A DNA stretch of 64,000 nucleotides, taken from the NCBI RefSeq assembly GCF_047675955.1, contig NC_132918.1, forward strand, positions 87,063,139 to 87,127,138. The letters run 5' to 3'. This document shows, in pieces, positions 1-12,079 of this stretch. The notes beneath the pieces are model-generated. The model had not been told where the DNA came from and ran no database searches. It worked only from the letters and a program-made list of their open reading frames with translations. A program made the translations under genes and the position numbers. How positions within the stretch are numbered: position 1 is the first letter of the stretch; each line of letters opens with the position of its first letter. Source of the DNA: Chlorocebus sabaeus (Eukaryota > Chordata > Mammalia > Primates > Cercopithecidae).

Positions 1-121
1 TTTAGTAGTGACGGGGTTTCACTGGGTTAGCCAGGATGGTCTCGATCTCCTGACCTCGTGATCTGCCCGTCTCGGCCTCCCAAAGTGCTGGGATTACAGG
101 CTTGAGCCACCGTGCCCAGCC
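1..121 (-). mobile_element. Alu, 5' part only (cut by window start)
   Basis: The sequence reads as the reverse complement of the left Alu arm and runs to the Alu 5' end ('gccaccgtgcccagcc'). The right arm and A-tail lie outside the window. 'gcttgagcc' in place of 'gcgtgagcc' is also seen in the young monkey Alus further along, so this may be an AluY/AluYR copy. Confidence 0.9.
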
Positions 122-234
122 CAACATGTCTGAATCTTAAAGGCATTTTGCTAAATGAAAGAGCCAAATCCAAAAGTCTATATATTACATTTTTCCATTT
201 GTATGGCATTCTGGGGAAGTCAACATTATAGGAA

Positions 235-2545
235 CAGTAAAAAGATTGGCATTGTCAGGGGGCAGTAGGGATGGGTTAGGTGTGTAAGAGAAGCAAAGGG
301 AGTAATTGAGATGTTCAAACTTTTTGTTTGATACTGTGATAGTGGGTACACAATTGCATGCATTTTTGAAAGACTGTAAGACTCTGCATCACAGACTTAC
401 TTCTACAGCATGAAAATTTAAATTTTAAAAAATAAACAAGTATTGGGAGGAAATCAAGAAACTGAAAACAGAATGCCTATTGTGACCATTCTCACTGCAC
501 TATAAATAAAGGACACAACCACATTGAAGAGGTAGTGAAGAAAGGATCTAATCTAAGTAACTTTGGACAGCAGTGTTTAAAATGGATACTGGAAAGCTAA
601 AGACAAAAGGAACTGTATATAAATATTGTACTCTAGTTGAGTAAGTTAGTTTCTGAAAGGGTTACGAATTAGCAATTCTGAAACTGCTTTTTATTTACCC
701 AAAGAGTGAACTGATAAGTAAATATATGATATATGATGAGAGCCAGTTTTCTCACCATTAAAGAAAGAATTCAAAATAAAGAGGAAAAAAGAGGGGAAGG
801 AAAAAGGGAGAATGCTAGGAGGAGCCCTGTGTGGTTGGATTTGAATTGGAGGTATCTGTATAAACTCATTGATAAGGTTTGGCTATGTCCTCACCCAAAT
901 CTCATCTTGAACCGTAGTGCTCATAATCCCCATGTGTTGTGGGAGGGACTCAGCAGGAGAAAATTGAATCATAGGCGCGGTTACCTCCATGCAGTTCTCA
1001 TAATAGTGAGTTCTCACAAGATCTGATGGTTTTATAAGCGGCTTTCCCGGACTTCACTCTGCGCTTCTCCTTGCTACCACCATGTGAAGAAAAATGTGTT
1101 GACTCCCTCTTTCACCATGATTGTAAGTTTCCTGAGTTCTCCCTAGCCATGCTGAACTGTGAGTAAATTAAACCTCTTTCCTTTATAAACTACCCAGCCT
1201 TGAGAATGTCTTTATTACCAGTGTAAGAATGAACTAATACACTCATGTTTTGCTTTTTGGTTTTTAAACTCTCTCTCTATATATATATATATGTTGATAT
1301 GTATAGACATAAATATACATGTGTATATACATGGGTTACTATACATGCATTTAATGCATTTATTCACTAGCTCTGACATTTGAGGAGTCCTAGAAGCAGT
1401 GATATCCTATTAACAGTGATAATACCTAACACATATTTTAGCTTCTTAATATCATTTTCCAATTAAACAACAAACAAACTTCTTGGAGAAGAGCTTGATA
1501 TCAGGGCTGGAGAGAAGTGAAAATATAAGTTGAGTTTGAGGCATCTTGTGGTGCCAGAAAAAAATAAATTAATGAACTAAATAAATAAAGAATCAAGGCA
1601 TGTAGAATCTATGCAGGAGCTAACCTGGAAGAGTTTACAAAGGTCAAATGAGGAATAATTTGAGAAACACAGTAAGTAACTACAATATTGAATTATAACC
1701 CAAAGAGTAAAATATGTATCCATGATTCCACATTGATACAAACAAATGATTAAATAAACACAAAAGGAGAAAAAGGATTGCATCTCTTCCTTATAGAATT
1801 CCCATTAACATAGACTGAAAAAGAAAAAAATGTTTAAATCACTATTTAAACCTCACAGTTACAACTGTTGCAGGCAAGTTCCTTGGAATACTAAAAGTGT
1901 CGGTTAAAGTTTAAGTAAGACAATACGTGTATATTTGATATATCACCCCCTAAATATTTATTATTTATAAAAAGAAGGAATAGCAATTTACAGTGCAGAA
2001 ATCTGGCTGACACTATCTTAACTAAGTTGCCAATGTCAATATAACCAGTAATAAAATATATTGATGCACTAAGAAGGGCACACCAAACATCTATGATATT
2101 TTTCTCCAATCAACTTAATCCTGAGAAAACATCAGATAATCCCAAATTGGGGACATTCTCCAAAATATTGTACCAGAACTCTTCAGAAGTGTTAAGATCA
2201 TGAAAGACAAGGAAAGACTGAGGAAGTATCACAGATTGAAGATGGCTGAGGTTAAGTAAGACATAACTACTGAATACTATATGGAATATTGGATTCTATT
2301 TTGGAACACAAGGAGACACAGTGGAAAAGCTGGTGTTGAAATAAAGTTCAAATAAAGTCTGTAACTTAATTAATAGTATTGAACCAGTGTTAACTTCTTA
2401 GTTTTGATTGATCATTGTACTGTAATTAATAAAATGTTAACATTATTTGAAACAGGATGAAGGGTAATGGGAACTCTCTGTGCTATTTTTGTGACTTTTC
2501 TATAAGTATAAAATTATTAATATTTAAAATAAAAACAATTTTTAA
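235..2545 (+). mobile_element. Old L1M-type LINE 3' end, split by a THE1 LTR
   Basis: This is A-rich sequence typical of the long 3' untranslated region of ancient L1M elements. Landmarks are 'gaactgtatataaat' near 610 and the terminal 'gggaactctctgtgc' near 2470, followed by an A-rich end near 2545. It is decayed and has no useful reading frame. The THE1 LTR at 870-1241 sits inside it, so the L1 is older than that LTR. A (CT/TA) microsatellite lies at 1268-1292. The subfamily and exact 5' edge are uncertain. Confidence 0.55.
865..1246 (+). mobile_element. THE1-type (MaLR) solo LTR with target duplication
   Basis: The LTR proper runs 870-1241, from 'tgataaggtttggct' to 'gaactaataca', both characteristic THE1 ends. 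Typical internal landmarks are 'gtgttgtgggagggac', 'agatctgatggttt' and 'attaaacctctttcc'. It is flanked by a perfect 5-bp duplication, ctcat at 865-869 and 1242-1246. No internal region is present, so the provirus collapsed to a solo LTR. A 97-codon frame through it is accidental. Confidence 0.93.
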
Positions 2546-3970
2546 GTGCCCATCCTTTTTTTAGATTCTATCGTTAGGTATTTGGGCATCAGTATTTTTC
2601 AAAAACTACTCTAAAGATTCTAATATCAGAGTTTAAGAACACTGCTCTCAAGGGGTAAAAGAATGAAGAGAAAGTGAGAATTATAGTAAAATAGTCAAGA
2701 ATTAACTAATGGAATAAATTGTGATTTGCTTATATTTGCCAGAAATTTTATGAATACAAAATGTATGCTTATATAAACCCAAAAAACTTGCTTCTGTGTT
2801 TGTTTAATCAGACAGTTAAATAGTCAATGTCAAAAAAAAAAAAAAAACTGTCAAAAGAGAATATGACAAAATAATAACTATGAGTAGCTGCAAACAGAAG
2901 AGGTATTTCTCTGTTCCTTTGTGTTTTTTAGTTCTTTCAAAAAAAGATTTACAACCGCTAATTTTATAATCAGGAGAAATAAATGTAAAGGTCACAAAGA
3001 AAAACACGTCTTCTAAGTGATTCAAATGCACTTTAAGTTTTGAGGACATTTGCCCTGGAGCAGTTTCTTCACAGGCCATCTGGATGGCAGAGGTATATCA
3101 CTGCACAGCCCATTAGTTGAAGAACTGAAATTATCCTAACCTCTGTTTCAGTTCTGAACTCTCTAGACCTCAAACTTTAATATGTCCAACTAGCAGCTCC
3201 TTTAGGGCTCTCTGGAAGTGGATTGTTTGGACAACTTGTTCACTTGTGGACTGCATAAGTTATTGAAAACTGCCCATTAAAAGTCCATACCACGTCTCCT
3301 TTTCTATTTCTATCTACTTGACCCCTGAATTCAGACCTTGAAATAATCTCAATTTAAATTAGCTGTCACTTAGGAAATGGAGGACAAAAGTGGAAACAAA
3401 GAAAAGTTCAGGGTCAGTCCTTGGTTCTTCTATTGATCCAGTTACCCAAGGACCTCAAAGACAATTGTATGGAAGTGTGAATTTGAAACATATAAAATAA
3501 ATTCAGAATCTTCTCATCCACCTCCCCACATTCCAAATTAGTACAACAAACACTCCTTAGGCTTGCCAAAGTCACTACATAAAAGTGTTTTGGTTTGAAG
3601 AAAATGAACCAACATTTTTAAGTGGCTAATTTCTGAGGAGAAAGCAGATATCCAGCCTCTCTTAACCCACTGGTCCCAATGGCAAAGCTCAGGCAGGAAA
3701 AAACAAGCAGTTAGCCACAGTCCAAACCAATCCTTGTCACTTTGCATTAGGAATTTTTTATTTTTTTTTCAATTCACATTACTTGCCTGGTCTCTATAAC
3801 TGAGTAAGTTTTTAATACCTGACTACATCTTTAAGAGTGAATATTCCTTGCTGATAAAAATGGTGTATTATCTCAAAAAAGGGGAAAAAAGATGGACTAG
3901 ATGAATTAACATGTTGTTAAAGACCTTAGGATGGATTAGGTCAGAGGAATGAATGGGGAGAGAGCTAACA
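2546..3970. other. Unique AT-rich sequence
   Basis: No repeat family, exon or RNA gene was recognised. It has a poly(A) run near 2831-2846 and T-rich stretches near 3757-3768. Short open frames on the minus strand have no recognisable motifs. Confidence 0.5.
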
Positions 3971-3974
3971 ATCT

Positions 3975-4110
3975 TTGAGCACCAAAATTTGCCAGGGGAT
4001 TGTGCTAAGCACATTAAATATTTTATTCCACTTGCTATTTGCAATGATACTATACATAGGTATTATTAACATACTTTATAGATAAGAAACTAAGTCTTAG
4101 AGGGAAGAGA
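3975..4110 (-). repeat. MIR fragment (SINE)
   Basis: The stretch resembles the reverse complement of the MIR 3' half and core: 'tgagcacc', 'ttgtgctaagcacatt', then 'ttatagataagaaactaag', which corresponds to the reverse of the MIR 'cagtttcctcatctgtaaa' segment. It is strongly diverged, as expected for this ancient family. Confidence 0.65.
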
Positions 4111-5010
4111 GTGCAGGTTCACTGCAGCAGATGCAAAGAATGAGGAAAGCAATTCCTCATTGTCTACTTCATCAGCCACTGACTTGGCCAATGAAAGAAA
4201 AATAAGGAATCAAATTGAATGCCCTTCAGCTGCCACATGCTGGGACCTCTCCTTGTTATAAAAGTTAGAATGTTTTGATCTCAAATGTATAGCCTTTTAT
4301 CAGAGTATCCAGCAAGATCCTTGTATTTTGAAAGAGTTAGCACACTCCAACCTAAACCTAAAAATATTGATCGGAGACGTACAATCATATGATATCAAAG
4401 CTGGCAGGAATTTGGAAATCATCGGGTTAGTGCTTTCCAAACCTTTTAAGTTTCAAAGGAGAGTGCCCTTTCTTTAAACTAAATTTTACTGAAAAGCACT
4501 TCCTATCAACCAGATAAAAATAGGGTGCACTAGCTGCAGTGACATGTGGTCCGAAACCAGCACTGCTCCTGCTCCTTCCCCAGCTCCGGCTCTCAACAGT
4601 GAGGCTGCTAAAGTGCTTCTGCAGAACCTAGAGTGTCAGGACTATGGGGGAGGGGGAGGCAAGACATAGGGAAGAAAAATTTCCTAAATCTCTCATTTCC
4701 TGGAAATGGAACCTAAAGCCCAAGATCATATAGAGATTCAGAGATTACACTGGAAAATAGAAGGACTTGGGCTAAACTGACACGTTACACCAGCATGAAA
4801 GACAGAAAACATGGGGACCTGTCCCCATCAAAAACTCAGCTTTAGTCCAGGTCTAGTGATGGTACTTCAGAAAATGCTGCAGCTGAAAAATGATTCTTCC
4901 CTTCCATATTCAATTTTACTTAGAAGATGAACCACAAGACCGGGTGGCAAGGGAGAAAGAGCAAATAATGAACTCATGGTCAGAGAACAATTACAGTTTT
5001 ACAATCATTC
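4111..5010. other. Unique sequence, no gene seen
   Basis: No recognisable repeat or gene. The part at 4555-4670 is locally richer in GC, with a purine run 'gggggagggggaggc' near 4646-4660. Confidence 0.45.
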
Positions 5011-5019
5011 TTGATGCTA

Positions 5020-5110
5020 TGTCCATTTTCTGCATAAAAGGGCTAATAATCTCTACCCTGTCAGCCTCAAAGGGCTGTGGTGAGACATAAGACTGTGTTT
5101 TTAACATTTA
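5020..5110 (+). repeat. MIR fragment, 3' half
   Basis: The string 'cattttctgcataaaagg' followed by 'taataatctctaccctg' and 'gggctgtggtgagac' matches the MIR segment that reads 'cctcatctgtaaaatggg ... ataatacctacctcatagggttgttgtgag' in other copies. It is short and diverged. Confidence 0.5.
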
Positions 5111-7999
5111 AAGTTAAAGAACAGATACAAACTTCCTTACTCTTTTTTTAATGGCTAAATTGTACAGCTTGAGAATGCAGTGTTTGCATGACTCTGTAGT
5201 GTGCTAAGCATGATTAACAAATATTATTTCATCATCTCTATTATTTTAATATCCAGCTTGCAGGCTTAGTAGTTTGTTCCGTTTTCAAAAGCCAATCATA
5301 AAGTTAAGTGATCAGAATGCTTGACATGCCGTGTTCTTCTTTCAGAGGCTCCGCTGTTTGTGCTACCTTGAAAAATGTGTTTCAGTTTCCAAAATACCTT
5401 GCCTGGTCCATTCTTTCCTGCTTTTTCTTATTACACTGTAGGTACTGCCTGGCTTTTCACAGCAGAAAGGTGCCTGTTAGCTTCTCGCTCCTCTTGGCTC
5501 TGCTCCAGTGAGCCATCCCTCTCCACTACCGGTTCCACTTGCTGGCAGCTGCATGAGGAGGCTGGAAGCCAGTGGCGAACTGTGGCACCTGGCTGTTTGG
5601 TCTGTCACTAATGACAGCCCCTGCTGAATTATGACTCAATAGCAGTACTTTTTCTTCAAAAGGATTCAAGTGAGAGAAAAGAAAAGGCTGCTCTGACCTC
5701 TGGCCCATGTTCCCCTGATGCGGAATGCTTCTGTTGACTATTTTCCTACGTTTAATAGGTGGAAGCAGACTGAAAGTGTAGAAGGAGGTTGGTAAATTTC
5801 TTCTGGCCTGTTCATCTGACCCTTGCATTTAGAAAATAACTACTACTCTGGAGAAGGTAAGGAGAAGGGGAAGAAAAGGTTTGCTTGATAGCTGCAGAAT
5901 TACATAATGTGCATACCATCTGAACTGCTTATGAAACAAAAACAAAGAAAGAAAGAAAAAGAATGCTAGGACTACCCAGCAACATTATCACTCTCCAGTC
6001 TTCATCTTTGATTGACTACTGCTCAATGGTGATTTGACCTCTTCTCTTTCCCCTTTCATCCTATGACTTTTCCCCCCATGGCAGCTACTTGAAAACCACT
6101 TATACCAACACACTGGTTAGCCTGGATATGGGATCAAGCCGTCCGAGTGACGGGTTGTCCTGAGGCAGCCTGCTTCAACCCAACACGAGGCACTTGGGGC
6201 AGCAGAAAGGCTTCCAGGTCTACATGCTAGAAGCTGGAAGCAAGTAAGGGGAATGACAGCTAGCTTTTCTTGTTTTTAGGGCTCTGAGGATTACTACCAC
6301 CCTTAGGTTCACTGCCTTTTGAGAGCACTAACAGCTTTTAAATAATTGGCCCTTTCCTTTCCACCTTTTATGGCCACTCATATTGTTTGTCCTTTTTTAT
6401 TTTCACTCTCACAGTATTTGTTTTATAAATACTTTCTTAATTTACCTCTACCCTTCCTTTTGTTTGCACTTGTTTTTCAGCCTTATGTTTCCTTTTTGCT
6501 TGCCAAAATCATCTATTCCCTCTTCTTAGGTGCACCTTCTTTTACTCCAGCCTCTCCCTTTCATTATCTTCATTATCTTATTTACGAACATCTTAGTTCT
6601 TCATTTGTTTTTCGTCAGAACTTGTTTAAATTTTTTTTTTCCTTAAGTGTTTGCTTTTTATGGCTCCAGATTTTACTTTTTTCTCCAAAGGGAACATTCA
6701 CAAATGCCATTAGATTGAGAAACATAAAACACATTACCAATTGTTTCACAACGCTAAAAGAATAGGTTGTCCTAGATGGTTAATGAAAGCTTCAGGGGTG
6801 GCAGTCCTGCTGGTAGCATTAACTGTGCACTCCTAATCTTTTCTGATAAGCATGCCTTCCAGGAAGATAAAACAAATCAAAGGCTGCTTTTTCAACCTTG
6901 TAGTTTGATGTATGCTAGTGCAGTTCCTGGTAGATACCATTTTAACTCTCTTTCAGATGAAAAATCTGAGCCTCAAAATCAAATATTTTCTCACTATTCC
7001 CTCAGGCTCCCTTGTCAAACATTTTGACCAACTGAAAACACAAAGCTTCAGATCCTAAAACAAAATCTTTTAAACATCGAAAAATCAATGAACATTTTAC
7101 CTGGAGGACAGATGTTGTTTTATGGATTTGAGCAACTAATACAGCTAATGTAGCTTGACTTCATTTTTTGCATTAAGTGTGTTCCCCCCAAAATATTAAT
7201 GAACATATATATTTATGGGTGATCATATTTCATCACAGGGATGTACTATAACTATGAAGGTTTAATACAAAACTGAAAAAGGATTTTAGATCAAATTTAA
7301 ATATCATCACATGTAATTCAAAAAGGCTAGCTTTGTTAATGTGCAATCAATGTATATTTATTTCTCTCATGTGAAAGTCCACAAAAAGTAATCATAAACA
7401 GTTTACATTATCTTTGGGTATTCATTAAAAGATACATATGAAATTAATCATTCTGTTACTTGCTACTTCATCAAGAATTCATTCTAGCTCCAGGAAACAA
7501 TGACAATTAGTAACTTACATAATAATTCTTGGAAGGTCAATAGATTATCAAATATGTAATATGAATATTCTAATTACATATTTGAGAGCACATTGAATCC
7601 CAAAGCTATGAATAGGTAAAGCCATTCACCTAAATGCCCTAACTTCAAAACAAGTTCTCATGAGACACTGGAAGACCATCACAGAATTTATATCTTGGCA
7701 AAGAACTTTGGGAAATAATATCTCTAGGACTACATGAGGAAGATAAGCAGCTTAAGTGTAGCAACAGAACCAAAGCAGGAAGCAAACAGCTTAATTAATA
7801 TGGTCATCTTAATCATCACTGTTTTTTCTCCTCAAATAACCTGAGGACTGTCAAACCTATTAAATCAGTGGCCTTAAAAAAAAAAAAAAGTTTGTAACGT
7901 CTTTCAAGTTCCACTCTTTTCTAAGCATTTAACACATTAATTAATACATTTATTAGTATGCAACAGTTAGGGATGGAGCTAATTAGGAAACTTCAGATA
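5111..7999. other. Unique sequence, no gene seen
   Basis: About 2.9 kb without a recognised repeat. The part at 5330-5830 and 6070-6260 is less AT-rich than its surroundings and keeps a few CpGs. A 139-codon plus-strand frame at 6346-6765 is rich in F, L and S because the strand is pyrimidine-rich; it has no domain signature and I do not call it a gene. A poly(A) run lies near 7876-7890. Confidence 0.45.
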
Positions 8000-9861
8000 G
8001 TGTGAGACAGCAGTCCACAGCCTTTTGGGCACCAGGGACTGGTTTCATGGAAGACAATTTTTCCACAGACAGTGTTGGGGGGGCTGGTTTTGGGATGATT
8101 CAAGTGCATTACATTTATTGTGCACTTTAGTTCTATGATTATTACACTGTAATATATAATTAAATAATTATACAACTCACCATAAGAAAATCAGTGGGAC
8201 CTCTGAGCTTGCTTTCCTGCAACTAGATGGTCCCGTCTGGGGATCACGGGAGACAGTCAGACCCTAAGTGTATTGCTTATGTCCAGTCTATTCCGTAATC
8301 TTGTTTTGGTTGCTGTCACTGCAGAAATCCCTGATTCACAAAGAAAGGATGTTGGAAATGGAGGTAGGCTTTTCAGTACTTTTGTGACTATCTCTGGATA
8401 TTACCCCTTGACTTTAATCCAGAATATATGGAGATTTGAAGTTGTCTCAAACATACTTTTAAGGCCACCATCATTTGCGATCTGCGCAGTGGATCCTCTT
8501 GTAGAACAGACAAAGTTGATTCACCTGGCTTACTCACAAACGGGTCGTGGACGCGTTCCTTCCCGGTTTGGGGGTCTTTTGTGGTTGGAAGTAATGCTCA
8601 AACTCTTTTGAAAACTGAGATGGGTGATTATGCACCAGCTGGGAGAATGAAGGCCCTGTCTCTTTCAAAATCTCTGCTAATGTTTGAACATGTCAAAAAT
8701 TCGAATGTTCGTCCATCACCTTCATAATTTCAATTTGCCATTGAATGCAGCCACTTTATTTGCCGGCTTGAACACAGTTGTTGTTCTCCCCTGAAGTGAC
8801 AGATTAAGTCCATTGAGCAGGTTGAAAATGTCACACAAATAAGCAAGTTTTGTGATCCATTCTGTGTCACTAAAATGTGCTGCCAATGGTGACTTTTTCT
8901 AAAAGAAACCTCTGAAGCGGCTCAGCGACTCTCATAACTCAGAAACTCTGGCCAATCATCTACCTTTAGAAAACCATCTCATTTCTGTGTGTAAGAGAAG
9001 ACACGTGTGCTCTGCGTCCATCTCCTCATAGAGCTGCACGAACAGACGTGTTAAGGGCATGCACTTTAATGCAGCTGATAATTTTAATCACACCCTGCAA
9101 ATCATTGTTAAGTTCAGGTGACATTTTTCAGCTAGCCAGCATTTCTCTATAGATGACACAGTGTGTAGACTCACATTCAGAAGTGACTTCTTTGACTCGA
9201 GTAGTGAAAACAGAAAGTCACCCAGTCATGGCAGCCACTCCATCCATGCATATACTGACACAGAATGACCAATTTAGTTCTCCCGATATGTAATCATTCA
9301 AAGACTCGAATAGTTCTGCAGCTATGGTGTTGGTTGGCAATGCGAGTGCACATTACATATCTTTATGAACATACTCCTGAAAAATACATTGCACAAAATT
9401 AAGCACTGTTGCCTTGTTGTCAACATCGGTAGACTTGTCAACCTGGATTGCGTACCACTGTGACTCATTCATCCTCTCTAACAATTGTGCCTCAGTATCC
9501 TCTGCTATTTCATCAGGTTGTCTAGTTATGCTGCTAGCCAAAAGAGGAGCACGTGCCACTCTGAACTGCAGCCTCTTAGAGCTGCAGCCTACAGATCATC
9601 AGGCATTAGGTTCTCATGAGGAGTGCACAACCTAGATCCCTCACATGCTCAGTTCACAATAGGGTTTGAGCTCTTATGAGAATCTAATGCCAACGCTGAT
9701 CTGACAGGAGATGGAGCTCAAGTGGTAATGCAAGCGGGGGAGTGGCTGTAAAAGCAAATGAAGCTTCTGCCGGCTCACCAGCTGCTCACCTCCGGTTGTG
9801 TGGCCTGGCTCCTAACAGGTACTGACACGTGTCACGGGGGCTGGGGACCCCTAGTCTCAGA
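8000..9861 (-). mobile_element. Charlie3-like hAT DNA transposon with TIRs and 8-bp TSD
   Basis: The element spans 8008-9853. Its minus-strand 5' end near 9853 reads as an imperfect copy of the hAT terminus 'caggggtccccaacccc', and the other end starts 'cagcagtccacagcc' at 8008. The flanking 8-mers gtgtgaga (8000-8007) and gtctcaga (9854-9861) match at 6 of 8 positions, as expected for an old hAT target duplication. The outer 250 bp at each end look like the common MER1-type nonautonomous ends. The central 1.3 kb is decayed transposase on the minus strand. At about 1.85 kb it is much longer than the usual MER1 copies but is probably an internally deleted form. Confidence 0.85.
8270..9559 (-). 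pseudogene. Decayed hAT (Charlie-type) transposase
   Basis: Two parts of the minus strand still translate into recognisable hAT transposase. A 68-codon open piece at 9353-9559 contains LLERM, AIQVDKSTDV and a following hydrophobic stretch, matching the 'LDESTDV' region conserved in Charlie and ZBED/FAM200-type proteins; the Asp of VDKSTDV is kept. Near 8750-8855 one frame reads LAYLCDIFNLLNGLNLSLQG, a hallmark of the later catalytic domain. The pieces are in broken frames, so no full protein can be made. This is a relic inside the transposon, not a domesticated gene. Confidence 0.8.
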
Positions 9862-10060
9862 GAACATGATAAAATGATAAGAATTGGAGCAAACATGATA
9901 CACTGAGACCAAAAAAGTAAATTAGAAAGAAATTGGAGTGAAATTAGAACTTAGTGATACATGTGTCACTGAGGAATACAAAAAAGAGGAGAATGACTTC
10001 TCAATTCTAAATTAGATTCTTGGATGAATGACATTTTGCAAAAGTTGATAAGCTTATTTT
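9862..10060. other. Unique spacer
   Basis: AT-rich sequence between the hAT element and the antisense L1; no feature recognised. Confidence 0.4.
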
Positions 10061-10065
10061 TAAAT

Positions 10066-12050
10066 GAACCTTTTGTTTTAGAACAGTTTTAGACTTACAG
10101 AAAATTTTCCAAAATAATACAGAGAGTTCTCACATACCCACTCCCAGTTTCCCCTATTATTAACATCTTACATTTAATGTGGTATGCTGATTAGAATTAT
10201 TAAACTAATATACATACATTATTATTAACTATAATTGACACTTTATTTAGATTTCCTTGGTTTTTACTTTAATATCCCTTTTCTGTTTCAGGATTGATAC
10301 TTTATTTAGATTTCCTTGGTTTTTACTTTAATGTCCCTTTTCTGTTTCAGGATCCCATATGCGATACAATATTACAATTAGTTGTCAAGTCTCCTGAGGC
10401 TTCGTTTGGCTGTTAAAGTTGCTCAGTCTTTCCTTGTTTTTGATTACCTTGACAGTTTTAAGTTGTGCCGTTTTATCAAGAGTTTTGTAGAATATTCCTC
10501 AATTGGGGATGTTTCTCATGAATACACTGAGGTTATTGGCTTTTGAGAGGATGATCCCTTAGGTAAAGCACCACTTGTCTCACATCCAGAGCACATACTA
10601 TGCACAGGATTTATCACTGTTGATGGTAAACTTGATTACCTGGATGCGGCAGCACTTGTCAGGTTTCCATTTCATCAATTTGTCTCGTTCCAATGTTACT
10701 CTTCCCTACCCTCCCCTTTCCATATTGCACTCTTTAGAAGGAAGTCACTATGTGTAGGCTACACTTGAGGTGTGGGGAGTTTGGCTCCAGCCCTCTAAGT
10801 ATGGCTTTCTACATAAATTATTTGAAGTGGAAGATTTGTCTGTTCTCCCGCAGTCATTTATTGTTATTCAATCATTTATTCATATCAGTACTTTGAGTTA
10901 TAAACTAATACTACTTTATTCTGTTGCTCAAAGTTTTCTAACTTTGATCATTGGAAGCAATTTCAGTGGGTTCATGTGTCTTTTTGGCATACCACTATCA
11001 TCATATTGGTTTTTTTTGTTTTGTTTTGCTTTGGAATACTGTCCTCCTTTCCGACACCACAAGATGCTCCAGGTCCATCTTGTATATTTCCTGCCCAATC
11101 CTAGAATCAATCATTTATCTAAGGAGCCTTGGCTCCTGTTATTGGATAATGGATTTAGAAACCAGAGTCAGGGCATTAGTGTGCTCATTGCTACTGGGAT
11201 ACTCATTGCTACCTTCAGCTAATACTGGTTATGGTGTATACTCTGACTCCACACACATATCTACAAATATTTCTATATTTAAACACATATGTCTACATTA
11301 CACTAAAAATGAGATTATACTGATGTTTCTGGCTGATTGTTACCACTGGATCATTTGAACCTCTTCTTACTGCTTGTCTGTACCCTTCCACTCCAATCGT
11401 GAAAAATCTGATTCTCACCATTCTCCATACCTTTGCTTAATTGTCCATTTCAAGTATATATGTATAGTCTTTTCAGAATTGTTAACTCATACTCCCAGGG
11501 AAAACAGTTTTATCAATTAGAGTCTAGAGCTTATGTTCCGTTTCTTTTGCTTTTAGTCTTCCAGACTCTACTCACTTCCAAATTTCCTTAGGTCAGCATC
11601 TTTTCCTCCCCATTCCTTTCAGTGAGATTGGTTCATACATTTGCAATACAGGTAAGTTTTTTTGTTACATTATTGATTCCATTCTGGGGTCTTCCAATTT
11701 ACTAAATAATTTTTTAAATATTTGTGTATATTAAGATTCACTGTTGGCTCTATAAATTTCTATGAGTTTGGACAAATGCACAGTGTCATGTATCAACCAT
11801 TACCATATTATACAGAATAGCTTCACCACCTCTCAAATTACCATGAGCTTCACTTGTTCAACTCTAAACCCTAGGCAATCACTATCTTTTCACAATCTCC
11901 ATGGTTTTGTTATTTTTTTTCCAGAATGTCATATAGTTGTAATCATACAATTGAAGGCGTTTTAGGCTGACTTCTTACAACTTAGCTATGCACATTGTGA
12001 TCTACCTATGTCTTTTCTTGGTTTGTTAATTCAATCATTTTTTTTTGTTA
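10066..12050 (-). mobile_element. Antisense old L1M 3' end
   Basis: Read on the minus strand this is the end of an old L1, with the terminal segment rich in 'gaactctctgta' near 10125 and its 3' end near 10066. Its long 3' untranslated region is recognised from 'ctccaggtccatcttgtat' near 11067 and 'caggtaagtttttttgtta' near 11649. At 11920-12030 'ccagaatgtcatatagttg' and 'tacctatgtcttttcttgg' mark the boundary with ORF2. The element is truncated near 12050. It contains a 59-bp tandem duplication at 10234-10351. Open frames in it are accidental. Confidence 0.75.
10234..10351. repeat. 59-bp tandem duplication
   Basis: Two adjacent copies, 10234-10292 and 10293-10351, each begin 'attgayactttattt' and end 'tctgtttcagg'. 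They differ at only 2 of 59 positions by eye, so the duplication is much younger than the old L1 around it. Confidence 0.9.
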
Positions 12051-12079
12051 ATGAGAAGTGCACTCTAATTATTTTTCAT

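Noticed and set aside
6346..6765. A 139-codon open frame
   Set aside because: Composition follows the pyrimidine-rich strand; there is no domain, no splice context and no sign of codon bias.
9353..9559. A domesticated hAT-derived host gene
   Set aside because: Only 68 codons are open and neighbouring coding pieces lie in broken frames inside a transposon with its own ends.
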